Under the pieces are notes generated by a model. The model searched no databases, was not told the origin of the DNA, and saw only the letters and a program-made list of their open reading frames with translations. The position numbers and the translations under genes were made by a program. Shown here in pieces: positions 1 through 12,211 of a stretch of 64,000 bases of DNA. This DNA comes from Fennellomyces sp. T-0311 (Eukaryota > Mucoromycota > Mucoromycetes > Mucorales > Lichtheimiaceae): assembly GCA_025266875.1 (NCBI GenBank), contig JALLLT010000034.1:310001-374000 (forward strand). Reading direction: 5' to 3'. Position 1 is the first letter of the stretch, and the number at the start of each line of letters is the position of its first letter.

Positions 1-2949
1 TTACGCTCAATCTGTCAAAATCTGGATTAGGAAATAAATCGGGGAGATCCACATGTGATCTGGTTCAATAATACTGGAGTTCCGTGACCATCCATATATA
101 AGCATAAAAAAGTCGAGCTGCTATTCGATTTTTTTTACACAGAAGACTTTTATGCCTCCTAAAAGGTACTCAACAATTACAACATAAACTTGTTACCAAG
201 CTATCGAAAAAAGGTACAATTTTCTTGTTATTACGCTCATTTGAACAATACGCCTCTTATGTTTATGACCTATTGGGCGTTCGCTGAATTCTCTTACTGT
301 GTTGCAGTTAAGAGAAGACAGTCATTAATTCCTCCAATTCAACTTGTCATGTTCGTTACAGCTGCTCGTAACAGAACGTTAAGGTGATTCCTATCAGTCT
401 CCAAGGTTACCAGAGTTGTTGCCAATCAATTAACTAGTCTATATATGGCATGGACAAAAAATGGACGCTAAATAATGTTATACATACGAATTTCTATAAC
501 TACCAACGAAGTGACATGTCTAAAGCATATGTTACTGTCAAAACATATGGCCCTTAGTCTATTTCTAGATATTTTTCGGTAATCATATGCTTAGCCATGG
601 CACTGCAGCCTACCGAAACGAGCCAAACATCTCATAAATAAATGATGTTTTGCCATGTCATGCGTAACCTAATTTCAAATAGGCTGCTCTGGTAAGCTAG
701 ATGAAGCGTATCTAGCGGATTCACAGACAACAGAAACTACAGCTATCGAGTGTTTCTCGATCATTACAGGCCTTCAATACGTGATTGAAGCAATAGAGGT
801 CCTTAATCCGTATAAATGGATAGTACAGATACAGCTGATTGTGCATACTAGGCGCGGAAAGCAGATACGCTATGTTGGTTACGTAACAAAAAAAGATAAT
901 TGCAAACTGGCGTGACACACTAGCATAGGTTCCACTTTCCCACCGTACACTGTTTTCGTATACGATGGGTATTCTTCTGAGAGTAGGGACCGTTGCTTTA
1001 TCGTCTCGGAACTGGAACGATATTTGTCGGTAAGAACAACAGGAATTTTCTTCATGTCGACAAGCCCGCTGTGCTACGTTTTGATCAACTCCCTTCATCA
1101 TTTGATACTGGGCATTAACCAATATACAAGAATATATTTTCTCAGCCTACACACTTCTCAATTATTATTTTATAACAAGTTCCATTGGTATAATCGGTCA
1201 ATAAACTCAAGTACTGAGTAGATTGATGTATGTCAAAGGGTGACTGTAAGGTAACACACTAAGCGGCGCCTGAATTAAGGCACTGGCGGGATAAAAGGAA
1301 CCCGTAGACGTCCTTGAAAAGGTTTCAGTGATGAATGTAAATGATAATTGCGTTTTATTTTTGACAAATGGATAGCACACCTGATATTATGGCACACAAA
1401 GGTACTCTACTGAGGTAGATTATGAACAAACGTCATGTGCGACAATCAAAGTACAGATAAACTTTATTTTACAGTAAACCTCGATATAGTCACTTTTCTG
1501 AATCGCAAATCGTATCGATGTTCGCCTTGTAGGTTGGTGTAATATACAAAAATGAACACTGTTGTGGTCGCCCGACTGGTCGGTCGTTGTAACATTGGAC
1601 GAAACTTACTATGCGTAGTCCCCCTGTACTTTTCACTCCTTTAACTATATCAATTCCCAAATACTTTCGATACGGAATGCTCTCTATCCATTTTACTCGA
1701 TTGAGGAGAGAAGAAGAAATTCCATTGTCTGTACTTGACAAAGTAACGACAGAATATACCGGCTGTCACTCGAGGCGCTGCGGTTAAATTTTGTTGTGCA
1801 GCTTATCAAGGTTTTTGCAGAATCTATTATGTTTATCTTGTCGCCCTTATTTATTTGGTAGTCTGTCATTAGCGATAGCTTTTAAAATTTAGTATATGTG
1901 TGGATTTTTGATCATAGCAAATGATTAGCCAACAAGTGAAACTACCTAATATTTTCTTCTCGGAAAAACATGATGTATGTCAAATGTTTTAAGGTTATAC
2001 AGTGGTAACTTACCCACGACGTATAAACTGGCAAGAAGTAACTGGCCAATGGCAAAAGAGCCTCCATCGACCTGTCTTACGTGATTCCAGTTCAATTCAT
2101 TCGACACATGACAATAATTACCTTCTCTAGACATCTCCCGATTCCAGGTTTCTCACGGGCATTTCTGCCATGATAGGACCTCTTGATGCATTGGACTTTG
2201 AGGAGCAGAGTGATTGCAATAATTTTCAACTACTTCAGTATATTATTACTTGAATAATATGGTTTAATATCGAAGCAGGGCATCTTCCGTAATACAGTCC
2301 TTAATAGTCTCAGCACTTGCATTATCTCTCTCAATTGGTGGAGAAGACCTCGCGGACTAGAAAACGCACTTTGAATCTCTTTGATAGATCTTGGGTACAC
2401 TACTTCTTTTAGATGGTTGAATCAGTTGTTGTGAATATTCAGGACCGTCTGTTAAAACAACATGCACTTCGGTTATAACTTCATAGAATGTGTGTGCGTA
2501 CAAAGCAGTGGCCATTCATACTAACTGTTATCAATACCGTATTTACATTAGCACACCAGTACACCAAACTTAGTTTTACAAATTTGGCATCTTTTTCTAA
2601 AGCAAAGATCATGTGCACATATTTTGAAACAGCTTATCCTGTTTTTGTAATGATACCCTTCTGCTGTGGAACATCCAAGAGCACTTTACAGAATGGTAAT
2701 AGAATCTTAGACTAACCGGTATCGACTTTTGGTACGACCCTCATATTTAGAAAAGCGATAAGCTTTTTGTTTGGTATCTTGTGCGAGATTGCAACTACTG
2801 ACTGATATCCAATCCAAATCTGGCGATTGACGCCGCTTCATTGGACGCTATTACTGATACAACGTATGTAAAGACATCTAACGGAAGATGATGTAAATTA
2901 GAGGTCGGAGAAAGGTTTTTTACGGTTCCCCACTTGTTTATCTGATAGG
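1..2949. other. Intergenic region, no gene recognised
   Basis: No open frame here has recognisable domains, and no tRNA or rRNA was seen. A block at about 1940-2250 shares several short blocks in the same order with about 13030-13320, upstream of the second AAAP transporter gene: for example TTACCCACG, CAATGGCAAAA, CGACACATGACA and GCATTGGA. It is probably a relic of sequence duplicated together with the transporter. Confidence 0.5.
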
Positions 2950-2957
2950 TATATATA
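2950..2957 (+). promoter_or_regulatory. Putative TATA box of the first AAAP transporter gene
   Basis: A TATATATA run lies about 93 bp before the ATG at 3050. A similar run lies at the matching place before the paralogous gene (14013-14022), and both are followed by a similar ATTGCTTYTGATC block. The position and conservation suggest a core promoter; no transcription start is known. Confidence 0.4.
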
Positions 2958-3049
2958 CAAGTCGTTGCTCGAGCGGGAATTGCTTTTGATCCGCTTTACT
3001 CCGTTACCTTTCTCTCCTCTGATCTGACCATCATTTACTTGCAATAACC

Positions 3050-4564
3050 ATGAGCGAGAAAAAGTCATACGTTAATGATACAAGCTCCATTGATGCTTCG
3101 TACACTACACCAACGGCAAAGCCAACAAAGCACTTTCGTGAGTTTGAGCGGCTCAGCGCTTGCTACATAGTAATTAACTTACATCTTATTTTCTTACTTA
3201 TCAGCTTATGACTGGAGAGATAAACTTTTTGATCCTAATTTTGACGTCGATCGGTCAAAGGGCGGCAGCTCCTTCACTGCATATTACAATCTTGTGTGCT
3301 GTGTATGCGGTACGGGTATGCTAAGTCTTCCGTCCGTGCTAGCAAACGGTGGCTGGGGAACACTCGCACTTCTCATCATTTGTTGGTGGATGACTATGGT
3401 ATTTTTTTCCTTGACATCAAGTGTGCAGAAGCTTAATACATAGCATATATAGTACTGTTCAGTCATCCTGATCAAGACTCTCTACTATGGTGGCGAGCGA
3501 CGGAGTTTCTCCATCAATGATGTGGCTGCGACTGCATTTGGACGATGGGGTGGCTATACTTCACTCTTCTTCAACGCATGGATTCTTTTGGGTACCCCGA
3601 TTCTGTATTTTGTGCTCTGTGGCCAAAATTTGAACCAGCTTTGTGCTGGCACGGCTGGTGAAATTGGTCAAGTCGAGTGGTCAATTATTTTCCTCTTCCT
3701 CGTTGCAATCCCATTCATCTTTATGAAAACAATGGACAACCTTAGTTGGACTTCCCTTCTTGGTGTAGTTGTCACCGTTGCAACAACTCTTCTTTGCGTG
3801 ATCGAATCTGGTCTCGATCGGCCGAACCAATCAAATGTTATCCATGAAAACGTTATCTGGGAAGGTTGGCCCGCCGCTATTGCTATCATCTCCTTCAGTT
3901 TGGGTGGCAATGTCGTATACCCCAATTGCGAAGCTTCCATGAAGAAACCTCAACAATGGCCCGCCGTTTGCATGAGCGGCTTGACAACCTGTGCACTCCT
4001 GTATATTATGATTGCAATTCCGGGCTACCTTGTCTATGGTGAAACTGCTGTCAACCCTATCTACAACAGTATTCCAGATGGTGTTGGTCGCATCATAGCC
4101 ATCGTCATGGTAACGGTTAATATTACTGTCTCTGCTCCTATTTTCCTCGGTTCATTCACGCTTGACTGTGAGCAAATGATGGGGATTACGGTCGAGAAAA
4201 TGGGCAAGAAAAAAGAATTCCTTTTCCGAGCTCTTTGGCGTATTGCGAGTGAGTACTACGCGTATTTTCGATAAGCAGCAATCTTCTAACTGATTTTTTT
4301 TTCGCTATAGTTATGGTTTTCTGTGGCATCATTGCCTGCACTGTTCCTCATTTTGGTCCTCTTATGACTCTTTTTGGTGCCTTTGGCTACAGCACAACTA
4401 TCTTTATTATTCCTGTTGTTTGTTATTGGAAGCTTACCGGTTTCAAGAACAAGCACCCCGCCGAAATTGCGTGGGGTTTTCTGACCCTGCTTATGGGCAT
4501 CGTTGGTCTGATTTTCGGCACTTGGGATGCTATTGAGGCTCTCATTGATGCATACCGATCTTAA
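3050..4564 (+). CDS. AAAP-family amino acid transporter (copy 1)
   Basis: Predicted multi-pass amino acid permease of the amino acid/auxin permease (AAAP, Aa_trans) family, the family of yeast Avt vacuolar transporters. Four exons, 3050-3137, 3205-3398, 3453-4248 and 4311-4564, join in frame into 443 residues. Seen in the protein: a short polar N-terminus, then a first membrane segment with the CVCGTGMLSLP signature, and about ten further hydrophobic segments (for example around FFNAWILLGTPILYFVLCG and the FGYSTTIFIIPVVCYW hairpin near the end). The ATG at 3050 is preferred because the paralog at 14097 has the same exon 1 length (88 nt) and the same MSEK start. Introns 67, 54 and 62 nt long occupy identical positions in both copies. 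Substrate and membrane (vacuole or plasma membrane) cannot be told from sequence. Confidence 0.9.
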
Positions 4565-4937
4565 CAGAAGATAATATATAACTCTATTCCTTATTTTGTA
4601 TATACATAGTAATTAATTCCATAAAGATTGGTCGGAAAAGTTGGATCCGAAGCTTTAGGTGAAAAAGTGCCTCTTTAAAGAACTACCTAGTGATGGCATT
4701 TTCACGCATTAAGATCTCAATTTTTGCGTCCATGACCTGTTTCGCTTTCGCTTAACCTACAGCTCCTCGCGTAAAATGACATTACCCAAATTAAAGCGCA
4801 CTCATAAACTCATTCGGCAAAGGAATGCGCTTCATATATTCTCGCACATCAATTTTAAGTGAGCGAGGAAGTCTGACCTATCCTCCCGCAAGCTACTGCA
4901 GCTATTTCTTGGTATTGGAGAGTCGACGGCAAAGAAG

Positions 4938-5390
4938 ATGCTTACGGCTGAGTATGTCAACGCAGTCCGAAATTTAACGGTGGAATCTGCACAAACCGGC
5001 CAACCAGTGACAGCGCTGCGTGTCTACAGTCAGATGTTCCGAAAAGGCCTTGATGCGCCACCGTTGACAGTGATAAAGGGCGATATGAAACTTGCTGGAC
5101 TTCGTTATGGGAAGGGTAAAAGGCAGAACATCCTTCATAAAAATGATGTAATCGTCAAATATGTAGAAAGACGTATGTGCAATCTCAACACAAATGGTCT
5201 GTCTGGAAAACCGGAAATCCTTCTTGGGGAGTCGTACAGCAACTTAGACCATCAAGCCGGACGCATGTGGGCACTGTTAACGCTGTCGAAGGCAAAAATT
5301 AATACAAAGAAAATTTGGGCTCAGTCTCTTGAAGAAAAATGGCTTTTCGGGATTCCACGCAATTTCAACAAGGTAGAGTGCTTTCAATAA
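4938..5390 (+). pseudogene. Relic of a DDE-type transposase/endonuclease
   Basis: A 150-codon open stretch resembles the middle of DDE-superfamily transposases found in Mucoromycota. It has an N-terminal helix-rich part (MFRKGLDAPPLTVIKGDMK), then YVERRMCNLNTNGLSG, then ILLGESYSNLDH. In related transposases the last motif usually reads LDESY with a catalytic Asp; here that residue is Gly. The frame has no clear N-terminal part and ends soon after the motif, so most of the catalytic domain is gone. No terminal repeats were found around it. Family assignment rests on motif likeness only. Confidence 0.45.
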
Positions 5391-5560
5391 TCACATACAA
5401 AGGTTATTTAGGTGCCTGGCTATTAGTTTTTTTTTTTTATCACGCGTGAATCGATTGCATTTTGATAGAGATATGAATGTTCAAACTTTGGTTGGATTTT
5501 TTTGCTGTAGCAAAGTGCAACTCCGAGAAGAAGCGCGTACCTCTCTTTTTGTCAAACACA

Positions 5561-7504
5561 ATGGACTTCACCGAAAAGCTTCCATTCGACATTTTGAGCA
5601 TGATTTTCTCTCACAGCATGATGTGGGATGATGATTCCATTGAATTTCGCAAAGTGTCCAAAAGATGGCGAGCTATGGTTCCCGAATGGTCCCAAGCGAG
5701 ATTCACCGGAATTCACTTTGACGGCGACGAACGCGCACCTTTTGACCAATTATACCCTTTCTTGGGCAGGCATACCCGAAACGTATCGTTCGCAACGCTC
5801 CCATGCGATACTTGGGATGACGATGAAGACATTCTCTTGGATATGTTCCAGGAATTGATCGACCATGGCTGCACGCAGATTGAAACGCTATGTAACGGAC
5901 TCATCACTGTGGAAATTTGCAGAGTCTAACAATGCTATATATCGACAGGGCTCAACTACTGCTCCTTTTCAGATCACAATCGGTTCATGACGCAACTCGC
6001 TATCCTGGGGACAAAAATCTATGATTTGTCTTTCACCAAGCATGGCACCAACCTACCGTTCTATCGCGTCATTTCACTATGCCCTGAACTCTCACATTTC
6101 TCCTTCTCGGCTAGCTCGCTTAATGAATTCAATTTAGGTGAGGCACTCGATGGTGGTCCAGGCTATACGGGCGACACCTTCCTGGACGATCTTGGCAGTG
6201 GGGAAGATGAAGATGAATATTACCCACGCAGCGTCGACGGCGATTATGATGACGATTACGGAGACGTTATGTTTCCGAATTTGCTCTGCCTCAGTATTGA
6301 CATTATAATGACGTTCAAAAGACGACTCGCACCAATCCTTAAACGAGCGCCAAATCTGCGGGTGTTTCGAACGGCCAACATTGATATCTACGAGTTCCGT
6401 TATGACATTGAGAGAACAAAAGGAACCACCAACACTAAGCGGCTGTTTGAATGGTGCCCGTTACTCATGTATGTCGAATATAACGATCTAAAACCTGATT
6501 ACTATACGGATGTGTTCGACAACAAATACTGGAGAATTGATTATACTCGGCTACCCTCGAAACCCGATACAGCCCAGAATGGATGCTTACGCCACCTCGT
6601 TTACTACGAGCCAGTCGACAACGTCAATGATGCGACAATCGAACAAGTCATACGAAATCAACAGTCCCTGGAGCTCCTAAAACTTGGTAGCAACAGTCAA
6701 ACCAATGTCCAATGGGATCGCTTAGGAACCGTTGCAAGGATGCCTTACCTGCGGAGGCTTGACATTGATGGAATCATATGTCGTGAACAATCGATAGCGT
6801 CGTTCATACGAGCTTGCCCTGCAATCGAGGCGCTATTGGTTAACATTGAAACCAATGGCCGCGGATACGAGCCTGTCTTTCCTGCGATAAACACACTTCA
6901 AAATCTACATGACCTAAAGATCAACTACAAGTCCAATCGCTTTCAAGAAGCCGAAGACGATCCTTACCCGCCAACCCATCAACAACTGGTTCCAGCGTGC
7001 AATTTCTTCAACTCTTTGACCATCCCACTCAAATCACTCATGGTGAGAGGTGGCTGGGAGCTTGTTCTGAATTATCCATTTTTGTCCGCAGTATCGTCGG
7101 TAACAACCCTGACAAATTTGGAACTGTATCCGGGAGGCGGAGCCATAGTGACCGATGAAGAAGTTGTTGGGTTTATGCGGCAGCTCAAGAGAACAAAAAT
7201 AGAAGGGCTCACTCTTTCTTGTTTTGGAAACTGGTCGCTCGAAGCATTTCTCGCATTGGGCGAGCTGAGCCATTTGCAGTCATTAAAAATGGATTTTTGT
7301 AGACCAGTATCAAGTCCGGACCTGATCAAGGCTATAGAAAAATCAAACACCCTGCACAATGTGCACATTAACGGATTTGCCAACCCAGATGGCCCAGACG
7401 AGATCGACTCGTATGTAAAAGAGCAATTCGGAGGCATGACTATTTCGAAAAGTCATGAAGAGATTATGGTGCTATGGGAACGAGAATATCGACTACAGAA
7501 GTAA
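5561..7504 (+). CDS. F-box/leucine-rich-repeat protein
   Basis: Probable substrate-binding subunit of an SCF ubiquitin ligase. The N-terminus is an F-box (EKLPFDILSMIFSH...IEFRKVSKRWRAMV, residues about 4-45). A long LRR-type array follows, with many LxxLxL strands, for example LRRLDIDG, LHDLKINY, LTNLELYP and LQSLKMDF. An acidic loop (DDLGSGEDEDEYY...) sits near residue 180. Two exons: 5561-5891 and 5949-7504. The 57-nt intron (GTAACG..ACAG) removes an in-frame TAA at 5927-5929 and keeps frame, giving 628 residues. The start at 5561 places the F-box at the very N-terminus, as usual. Target proteins unknown. Two decayed relatives lie elsewhere in the window (29055-31416 and 49791-51555). Confidence 0.8.
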
Positions 7505-8763
7505 TTTATCATCTCAGTAAGCCATTTCCTAGTTTTTTTTGGTATGGTTTGCTTAACGACAAGTATTGTATATGTGCACAATCTCATCCCTTTCTATGAC
7601 TTTACACACTGCTGCCTATTCAACGTGACATCTTGCGACAACAAACATGACGCCCTTCCTAATTGATATACTTCCCCATCTTGTATGCAATCTATCCCGC
7701 CAACATAACATATTATAATACATCCCAAACTAATTACATACTCGCACATAATATGATGAAGATAGTAATACAAATCTTGGCACTGTATTACTCTACCGGA
7801 CGATCGTATTATTTCGAATACATAGTTGGTGAGGGAGCGCACATGACACAACTAATCAGGGTGTCTAAAAATACTATTACATAAATATCACAGAGGTGGC
7901 TTGCTTGCAATATATGCAGGAATTCTAGTACACACAATCATCTCTAATATTAGTTAGTCTTTCTATTAAGTTGCGGCGGTGACAAAAGATCATAGCAAAG
8001 CTACGCCGAAGGAAAAAGCATTAAAAGAAGCAATGAAAACATTGTCTTATCGCTGTGGAAGACTTCTCTCATGAATCTCCTATATACACACTGGCTGAAC
8101 ATAAAGTTATTTAATTGCGTTACACCTTGATATCGTGTAAATGAGGTCTATGTGAGTATATGTGTTATGCACAATGGTTGAAAATAAGCAATCCTTTTCT
8201 TTAGAAAGAAAAAGAAGCTTCAACTATGGTACGCAATGTACTTTTTTCATGAGTCGCTATAAACCTTTTTGTCCCTCTTGACATGCATGTACAAAAGCTG
8301 TATAGTAGGCTACCAGGCCTTATCGCTCAATACCACTTTTGACTTCCCAAATAATATTGCCTCAGTGATCGTCACGTTATAAGACATGCATCCACCATCG
8401 CTTGTGGCAATAAGAAAAGATCCGCAACATACGTGCGGGTACACGAGATCCGCAGTGGCTAATGCAGTGGAACACCAAGCGCCTTTTCATGATTAGTTGC
8501 TTCGCTAATCCTAGTAAGTGCGCCAGCTACTTTTAGATTCATAAAAATGTGACTCATCAGCAGCGGATCTTACTATAGCTGCTGGAACATGCTTCTCTGT
8601 TTGCTGGTTTAGCGCTAGTTTACGGCTTGTACTACCCAAGCTGTCGTACAGTTACGCAAGCTCTAACTGAAATGCAAAAAGGAGGCTGAGTCAAAGATGT
8701 TAAAAAGAAAATAATACATGTTGGTGTCTTTTTCTTTCCGCTCCCTTAGAGATCATCGGCGGC
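7505..8763. other. Intergenic region
   Basis: AT-rich DNA of about 1.2 kb between the F-box gene and the kelch gene. No coding frame with recognisable features, no RNA gene and no clear repeat was seen. It should hold the 3' end of the F-box gene and the promoter of the kelch gene. Confidence 0.5.
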
Positions 8764-11700
8764 ATGGTCATTTTCTTTACTTTTCCATGGCTACTACAGT
8801 GGCCGCTTTATATAGCGATATTTTGTATAACGATAATTCGATATAACGATACAATTCTCGACGCACCAAAACGGTAATCACTGCCAAATCCCATTTTATA
8901 TAACGATATTTCGATATAACGATAAAGTTTGGGCTGCACCATCGTATCGTTATATAAAGCGACCACTGTATTATTGTTATTAATACAAAAAAGCGAATGC
9001 AAGTATAACGTCCCCGAACAATGGCAGAACCCAGAAGTCATAGAGTTTCGACGAAATGCAGCTATGTTTGTGCGGAACAACGTCCTCTACAGTGTGGGCG
9101 GTGATCCACGAGTTACAACACCGATACCGTCTACCGAAGGATACATCGATGTAGTTCGCAAATTCGATGCAATCGGAATAGACATAGAGACTGGCAACAT
9201 AACATATACCGATAATGGCGGATACGCTTGTGACTTGTGCAGAAATGGCGCAAAAGCCGTGTACCTTCCAAGAACCGATCGGGCGCTATTCTTTGGTGGA
9301 TTTTCGCAAAACGATAACTCATCTGATAGTACTACGTTATTCGTAGGCGAATACAGTTTTCAATCCAATGTTTGGAGGACACTGATGGAAAACGAACCTA
9401 TGTCTGCCTTGGAAGGCGACCAAAATAGCACCCTTCCACGCAACACAAACAATCTAACGGCCACTTTGGCCCCTAGCGGAAATATATATCTCCGGTTTCA
9501 AACGGTATTGGGCAACCCTATATCGATATGGTCATACAATACGGCCGCAAATACGCTCAACAGGGTGCAACTACAGCCAACCAATGACGAATTCCTGTCT
9601 TCCTCGGATTTTGTAGATGTTGCATTACCGTAAGCAACACACCACTATATTTTCACAAAAGCTCAGATTCTCTGCCAAATGGGACTATAGAGACGGGCGA
9701 ATTGTATATATCAGCTCAATTGGTTCTGCCGTCATTGTTGACACAAATACCAATCGATATACTGTTCAAAATTTAGATGGAGCAGACGACGGTGACCTCA
9801 TGACCCTTGAACTTGTGCGCTATTATGGATACCCTTTCTTAGGTATATGAATTACTATGTATCGAGCGAGTGAAAGTTTTCTAACTTCTCAGATACACAT
9901 AGTGTCAAACAATAGTAGATACATATATTACTATGGAGGTAAATAAACGAGGAAATGCAATTACGGAAACTTTTACGAACTAATACCTAATGTTCAAACT
10001 TTATCTGTAAAGGTTATGGCTATCCAACACATTACAGGAAAGTATATTCCAATGATCTTAGCGCATTGGATACCGAAACTTGGACTTGGACACAAGTACC
10101 AGTCAACAAAGACTTAACACCGAAGATGCGAGGTGGCACCACTGTAGGCTTATTATACGATCAATATCTTGTGGTTGCGCATGGTAGGTTACATAAGCAT
10201 TTGGAGCTCGAAGAATCAATTGCTAATGCTGGTTTTTAAAAGGTGCTTCGGCATTCTCTTGGTACAATGACTTTGACGTCCTGAAGCTTCCAGAAAGCAT
10301 TAGTCCAAATAACACCGGAGGTGCTGCTTGGGTGGCTAATATTACGGATCCTGGCAATGAGAAAATCTTTTCTTTAAATGACGATAACACCGTAAAGAAA
10401 GAGTTGACTAATGGTGCCATCGCCGGAATTGCAATTGGAGCTACCGCACTTTTTTGCATTGGAGGACTTGTGTGGTGGTTTTTCTGGAGAGATACTGCAA
10501 TGAACGCGTTTTACTACTTCGTCTGGGAGCCAAGGTATGATTTAGTGTCCTTAATAACTTATGAAAAAATGACACGTAATAATCAACCATGTAGGGCTGG
10601 TGAACCATTTTGGATCGAATTTTTGCATTTGGTCACAAAGACTGTTCTTACTGGGTTATTCTTGGCGTATGTAGTTTATAACATCATCCTTGTATTGAAC
10701 AGTCCTGTAACACAATGGACAATTACTGAACCTGTCGACTATGTTTCACTCCCAGGTAACCATAAAGAGAATAGAAGTATAACCCCAAGTAACCTTAACA
10801 CTGCTTATCATCCATAGACATACGTTTTTGCATCGAAGGTGCAAAGAGGAGTTCAATGGTTGATTGTGAAACAGAATCAATATCCGCGATCGATTGTAAT
10901 AATATGGGGGTAATCGACTTTTTAAACGCGACACTGCATAAGCCATACTCTACCAGCGATTACTACGACTCTCTTCAGTGCGTACTATTCTCTCCTGGAG
11001 ACAAGATGCGTCTCAGCAAAGTTCAATCACAGACCAGCAACAATGGTCGGGTGCGCTTTATATACAGAAGGCTAGACCTGGTACCTCCAACAGAAATCAA
11101 GCAGCGCGAGTTTCGAGTCCACGTAGAGCTGTATCCTCCAGGCAAAAATCCCAATCTTGTCGTTTACAATAACACAGACCAGCCGTATCTCACAGAAGAT
11201 GACCTCAACACTTGGAAATATTCCGACCAAAATGACTTGCAAAGACCCAACACATACACACTCGAGTTCGGCCAGTACGGTTCTATCAGCTACCAACTCC
11301 AAAATCACAGCTATCTTACAAGCTCTAGTTGGAACCACTTCGGTTTTGCTCAACATTATAACAACATTCCAGAAATCACCACTTCATTCGAATCAACAAA
11401 CGTATATAACGAAGGCAGATTCGATGTCTCGACTGTACATACGGTTGATGTTTATCCTGCCAGCTACGAGAGAGTTACTGTGCAGGACAGAAAAATCTAC
11501 ACATTTGTATCTGTGCTCGGTTCTGCTGGTGGTCTTCTCTCTCTACTGATTGTTATAAATGCATTCTTGTATGGATACCGCCCAAAGTCACCATGGGGCG
11601 TGGTACATCGGTTCTCAATGGGTCCAATGCGACGATCTCTGCTTCAAAGTCTCCACGGAACTTTTGGATTTATGGGCCGACCTATAACATTTGTTGATCC

Positions 11701-12211
11701 TGTGCATGACCATCTATATCGTGAAGGATCCGTCAACCGTGATTTTCGATCGACTCCTGAGGCTAGCGCATATCGTGGCGAAACAAACTGCAGCAACCAA
11801 GATCAATGGCCAGATATCGGACATAGTACTAGTGTAGCAACATCAAGTAATATTGAACAACGACTAGCACAAATGGAGCAACGGCTTCGACAAGCAGAAG
11901 AACTGGAGCGACGATTCAATCTAATGGAGCTTATGTTCAAGGAATACTATACCAATAACGAAGTATTTGAAAACCTATTACTGGCACACAACAATGCACT
12001 ACCGATAGAAAGAAGGAAAAATTATGGTGATGTCCAGCAATCGCAGGACGAATTTCTTGATAGCAAGGGCGAATGTCAGACATCAAGACTGCTCAACCTA
12101 ATTAGGAGGACGCGCAGCAAAAACAATGAAAAAGAACCAGTTGCTTCAGAGAATACAACGGCTTCGGATATCGAGACCGCAACATCTCGATCCATGCTTT
12201 TAAGAGAGTAG
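8764..12211 (+). CDS. Kelch-repeat membrane protein, signal-peptide codons split by a MITE
   Basis: Large extracellular beta-propeller protein of the kelch/galactose-oxidase fold, of a type common in Mucoromycota. Seven exons: about 8764-9629 (interrupted by the MITE at 8795-8970), 9691-9842, 9903-9938, 10013-10183, 10243-10534, 10595-10755 and 10818-12211. If the insert and one TA are ignored, all join in frame into 965 residues. Features in order: a signal peptide starting MVIFFTFPW with a Leu run and ending QKSEC; kelch blades with GRIVYIS, YIYYYGGYGY and LVVAHG strands; a membrane segment (IAGIAIGATALFCIGGLVWW); two more (LTGLFLAYVVYNIILVL and FVSVLGSAGGLLSLLIVINAF) flanking a PDIRFCIEG-containing loop; and a cytoplasmic coiled coil (IEQRLAQMEQRLRQAEELE). 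With the insert present, the reading frame from 8764 meets a TAA at 8875 unless a 54-nt cryptic intron (8874-8927) is spliced. Whether it is expressed as a secreted protein is uncertain. Confidence 0.75.
8795..8970. mobile_element. MITE with TA target duplication, pogo/Tc1-like ends
   Basis: A 172-bp element flanked by TA on both sides. Its ends are inverted repeats of about 26 bp (24 of 26 match), reading CAGTGGYCGCTTTATATA inward. The interior holds several copies of TATAACGATA in both orientations. It has no coding capacity. TA duplications and CAGTG ends are typical of Tc1/mariner-pogo elements; the family assignment is inference. It sits exactly inside the signal-peptide codons of the kelch gene: the sequence on either side rejoins in frame when the element and one TA are removed. 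Confidence 0.85.

Noticed and set aside
721..1122. A 133-codon minus-strand frame as a gene
   Set aside because: No motif, composition or neighbours support it.
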